From Blepharisma japonicum (lineage: Eukaryota; Ciliophora; Heterotrichea; Heterotrichida; Blepharismidae): 64,000 nt of DNA. Within the stretch, counting starts at the first letter, position 1, and the number at the start of each line of letters is the position of its first letter. The stretch spans positions 124,001 through 188,000 of the forward strand of contig CATKHK010000057.1 of assembly GCA_949751835.1 (NCBI GenBank), read 5' to 3'. The notes beneath the pieces were generated by a model, which worked only from the letters and a program-made list of their open reading frames with translations, did not search any database and was not told the origin of the DNA. This document shows, one piece after another, positions 62,150-64,000 of the stretch. The position numbers and the translations under genes are program-made.

Positions 62150-62740
62150 ATGGATTATAGCTTCGATAACCAAGTCTTAGAATTATCAGATTTTACAAAA
62201 TTATTTGGCCATACCCCAGGCGCAGTATCCTTATCCTTAAAAATTGCTTTAGTCGGATATCCAGCAACTGGAAAGACCACATTTTTACGCAAATTCACAG
62301 ATCAAGTAACTCCACCTACACATATCCCTTCCATAAACTTAGAGCTTGCTTCAGAAGTAATTAGGATGCCAAATGGGCTAGTTGTTGAAGTTTTTCTTTA
62401 TGATGTTCCAGGACAAACTCAATATATTGAGCTACCAAAACTATTTGCTAATAGATGTCATGGAGTTATTTATTTTTTTGCGCATCATTATGCATATAGC
62501 TTTAATCGGATTGAATATTTACTGAAATTTACAGAAAAATATTTTCTTGGAAATTGTTATAAATTGATTGTTGGTAACCAATTTTCGAACAGAGAAAATG
62601 AAATCCAGCCATATGAAGCCTATGAGTTTGCAGGACAAAAGGGGCTAGATTATATAAAAATTGATCTAGTCAATGACAGCAAAGTTGTAGATCAATGCAT
62701 TGCCTATTTTATCTCAAAGTTTATCAAGGATGAAAGCTAA
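62150..62740 (+). CDS. Divergent Rab-like small GTPase, 196 aa
   Basis: ATG at 62150. P-loop GYPATGKT at residues ~37-44 (GxxxxGKT), switch II DVPGQTQYIELP at ~85 (DxxGQ), effector-side Thr/Pro-rich strand (VTPPTHIPSINLEL) between them, and LIVGNQFSNREN at about 140 in the position of the N/TKxD guanine motif, where Lys and Asp are missing. The C-terminus (FISKFIKDES) has no prenylation cysteines. It therefore belongs to the Ras/Rab superfamily but is atypical; it may bind nucleotide weakly or differ in membrane attachment. Rab-like proteins of cilia (RABL/IFT types) are one possibility. No intron. Confidence 0.78.
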   Translation: MDYSFDNQVLELSDFTKLFGHTPGAVSLSLKIALVGYPATGKTTFLRKFTDQVTPPTHIPSINLELASEVIRMPNGLVVEVFLYDVPGQTQYIELPKLFANRCHGVIYFFAHHYAYSFNRIEYLLKFTEKYFLGNCYKLIVGNQFSNRENEIQPYEAYEFAGQKGLDYIKIDLVNDSKVVDQCIAYFISKFIKDES

Positions 62741-62960
62741 ATGAAAAATTGATAATAAATAAATTGCAATTATATAAAATTATTTATTTCTGGTTGAATA
62801 TATCGAATTTCAAAATAATTTTATGCTTATACTTTAAAATCTCATTATTATTTTCATTTAAAAATAGTTTGAACATTTTAATCTTTTAAATGTTAAAGAA
62901 ATTAGTGATTTTATAATATAAGCATAATGCATTTTCATATAAATTTGATAATTTATAGTA

Positions 62961-63296
62961 ATGATAAATAGAATTTCTAAAGCTCTTCTTTTCAGAGGTT
63001 TTGCAGTTGCTTCATGTGATAAAAATATGGAAGGGTTAACAAAGCTCGAAGAAAGAGTCAGCAAGCTTGAGTTTGTCTTAAAAGACAGGGCAAATGACAT
63101 TGTCAGACAAATACAGGCAGAAATTCTTCAAGATTTGTATAAAATTAGAGCTGCATTAGATGAGGACCTCAAAGATATGAAAACTTCTGAGAAAAGCAAA
63201 GAAAACAAAGAGCTCCTGGAAGAAATTAGCACGCTGAAAGATGAAAACGAAAGACTTAAGTATAGAATCCTTCATCTCAAGCGTAATTTAGATTAA
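62961..63296 (+). CDS. Small coiled-coil protein, 111 aa, possible mitochondrial presequence
   Basis: ATG at 62961 gives MINRISKALLFRGFAVASC, a basic amphipathic start like a mitochondrial targeting sequence. The rest is a heptad-rich coil (LTKLEERVSKLEFVLKDR, LKDENERLKYRILHLKRNL). Stop TAA at 63294-63296. No family can be named. An alternative start at residue 23 (MEGLTKLEERV) would drop the targeting peptide. Confidence 0.6.
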   Translation: MINRISKALLFRGFAVASCDKNMEGLTKLEERVSKLEFVLKDRANDIVRQIQAEILQDLYKIRAALDEDLKDMKTSEKSKENKELLEEISTLKDENERLKYRILHLKRNLD

Positions 63297-63875
63297 ATCT
63301 ATTTCATTAGGCCTTTATAAATCATTAAGCTTTAAGAAGAACTGTGTTGGGGATATCATATGTCAAGTTATAAATAAACTGTTTTTAATATTGTGAGAGT
63401 ATATTTAAATGCTACTCAATTTTTAGTAGAGTAAATAAATAAGTTCCTTTTTCTAAGTTATTGGAATAATTCTGTAATTATTATTAAAAATTCATGCATT
63501 TATAAATTCATTATGCAACGAGCAAATAGTTTTATCAAATAAATACTAAGTCTTCTTACTTAAATGATGAGTAATATTATTCTATCAAATTTAAGAGAAG
63601 TTTCTTAGCTTTTATGATTTTCAGCCCAATAATCTTAACAATAAACAATAACATTCAGATTCTTATGGATCACAAAAATATATAGAGTTATAATATTTAA
63701 TTTAGTTAAATTCACACTCTTAAGGCTATATAGTAGTCTAAGTTTAATTTTTATATGTGTTTCCTTCTTTTTATCCTTAGTTTGTCATTCTATAACGTTT
63801 GTGTTGAATGAAATTTTTCCAAAGAACCATCATAGATAGTTTTAAAAGAAAATCATGAATCTGATTCAATTACTC
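63297..63875. other. Convergent intergenic region
   Basis: 579 bp of AT-rich DNA between the 3' ends of a plus-strand and a minus-strand gene; nothing recognised. Confidence 0.4.
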
Positions 63876-64000
63876 TTAAACTTTTTTACCGTATCCGCTT
63901 TTTCGCTCTGCAGTTTTGAATGCAACTCTACATGGGTATCTCTTATCTAGATCGGCAACGGCTGATGTGATGAAGCCTGCATGTCTCAGGGCTGCAATTA
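63876..64000 (-). CDS. 3' end of a conserved-looking gene (5' part outside window)
   Basis: The minus strand is open from the window edge to a TAA at 63876-63878 and encodes ALRHAGFITSAVADLDKRYP, then CRVAFKTAERKSGYGKKV. It is richer in G and C than the flanking DNA and has a basic end as in ribosomal or other nucleic-acid-binding proteins, but I cannot name it. Only about 41 residues are visible. Confidence 0.45.
   Translation of the reverse strand, partial: IAALRHAGFITSAVADLDKRYPCRVAFKTAERKSGYGKKV

Noticed and set aside
1-64000. Ciliate code with TAA/TAG as glutamine (Tetrahymena or Paramecium type)
   Set aside because: Frames end consistently at TAA or TAG where paralogues end, and conserved Trp sites are TGA; Gln is encoded by CAA/CAG.
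1-64000. tRNA, rRNA or CRISPR array
   Set aside because: No cloverleaf with T-loop consensus, no rRNA core sequence and no regularly spaced direct repeats were seen by eye; a covariance-model scan was not possible.

Overview
The window is eukaryotic nuclear DNA from a ciliate, most likely a heterotrich of the Blepharisma type, probably macronuclear. Four things point there. (1) The DNA is very AT-rich and gene-dense. (2) TGA is read as tryptophan while TAA and TAG end genes: long frames join only if TGA is a sense codon, and the TGA positions fall on conserved Trp sites (FF, CID and WD40 motifs, and a paralogue that has TGG at the aligned site). (3) Introns are only 15 nt, GT...AG, and most carry an in-frame stop. 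(4) The gene families are ciliate-like. The species is inferred, not proven.

Layout. From 1 to 44522 there is a head-to-tail minus-strand array of nine large paralogues, called A to I here (A runs off the left edge; F carries an insertion). Each intact copy encodes about 1350-1400 residues with one architecture: an N-terminal bundle of about eight membrane segments, a helical TmcB/TPR-like region, a PAS domain near residue 570 with a PAS-like segment after it, then two membrane hairpins that each enclose a presumed extracellular loop. The order of two subtypes is A1 B2 C1 D2 E2 F1 G1 H2 I2. Between genes lie relics of further copies: an inverted 5' fragment (28806-29050), a 3' fragment split by a 170-bp foldback element (about 29400-29935), a decayed C-terminal fragment (39326-40220) and a possible tail fragment (4440-4667). 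This looks like a family growing and shrinking by duplication, unequal exchange and insertion.

From 45414 to 64000 lies a mixed block of mostly single-copy genes: an unknown basic protein with an EF-hand-like segment, the splicing factor Prp40 (WW and FF domains), mitochondrial ribosomal protein bL12m, a WD40 - TRP-like cation channel fusion, a decayed KR(P/S)T-repeat locus, a secreted cysteine-rich surface protein, an ELMO-domain protein, an unknown basic protein next to a CID (RNA polymerase II CTD-binding) protein, a small Lys/Gln-rich protein, a divergent Rab-like GTPase, a small coiled-coil protein and the 3' end of one more gene. Gene ends are tight here (10-22 nt gaps), as is usual in ciliate macronuclear DNA.

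The most interesting content is the PAS-sensor array, including its intron pattern, its insertions and its relics. Its ligand and pathway cannot be read from the sequence.
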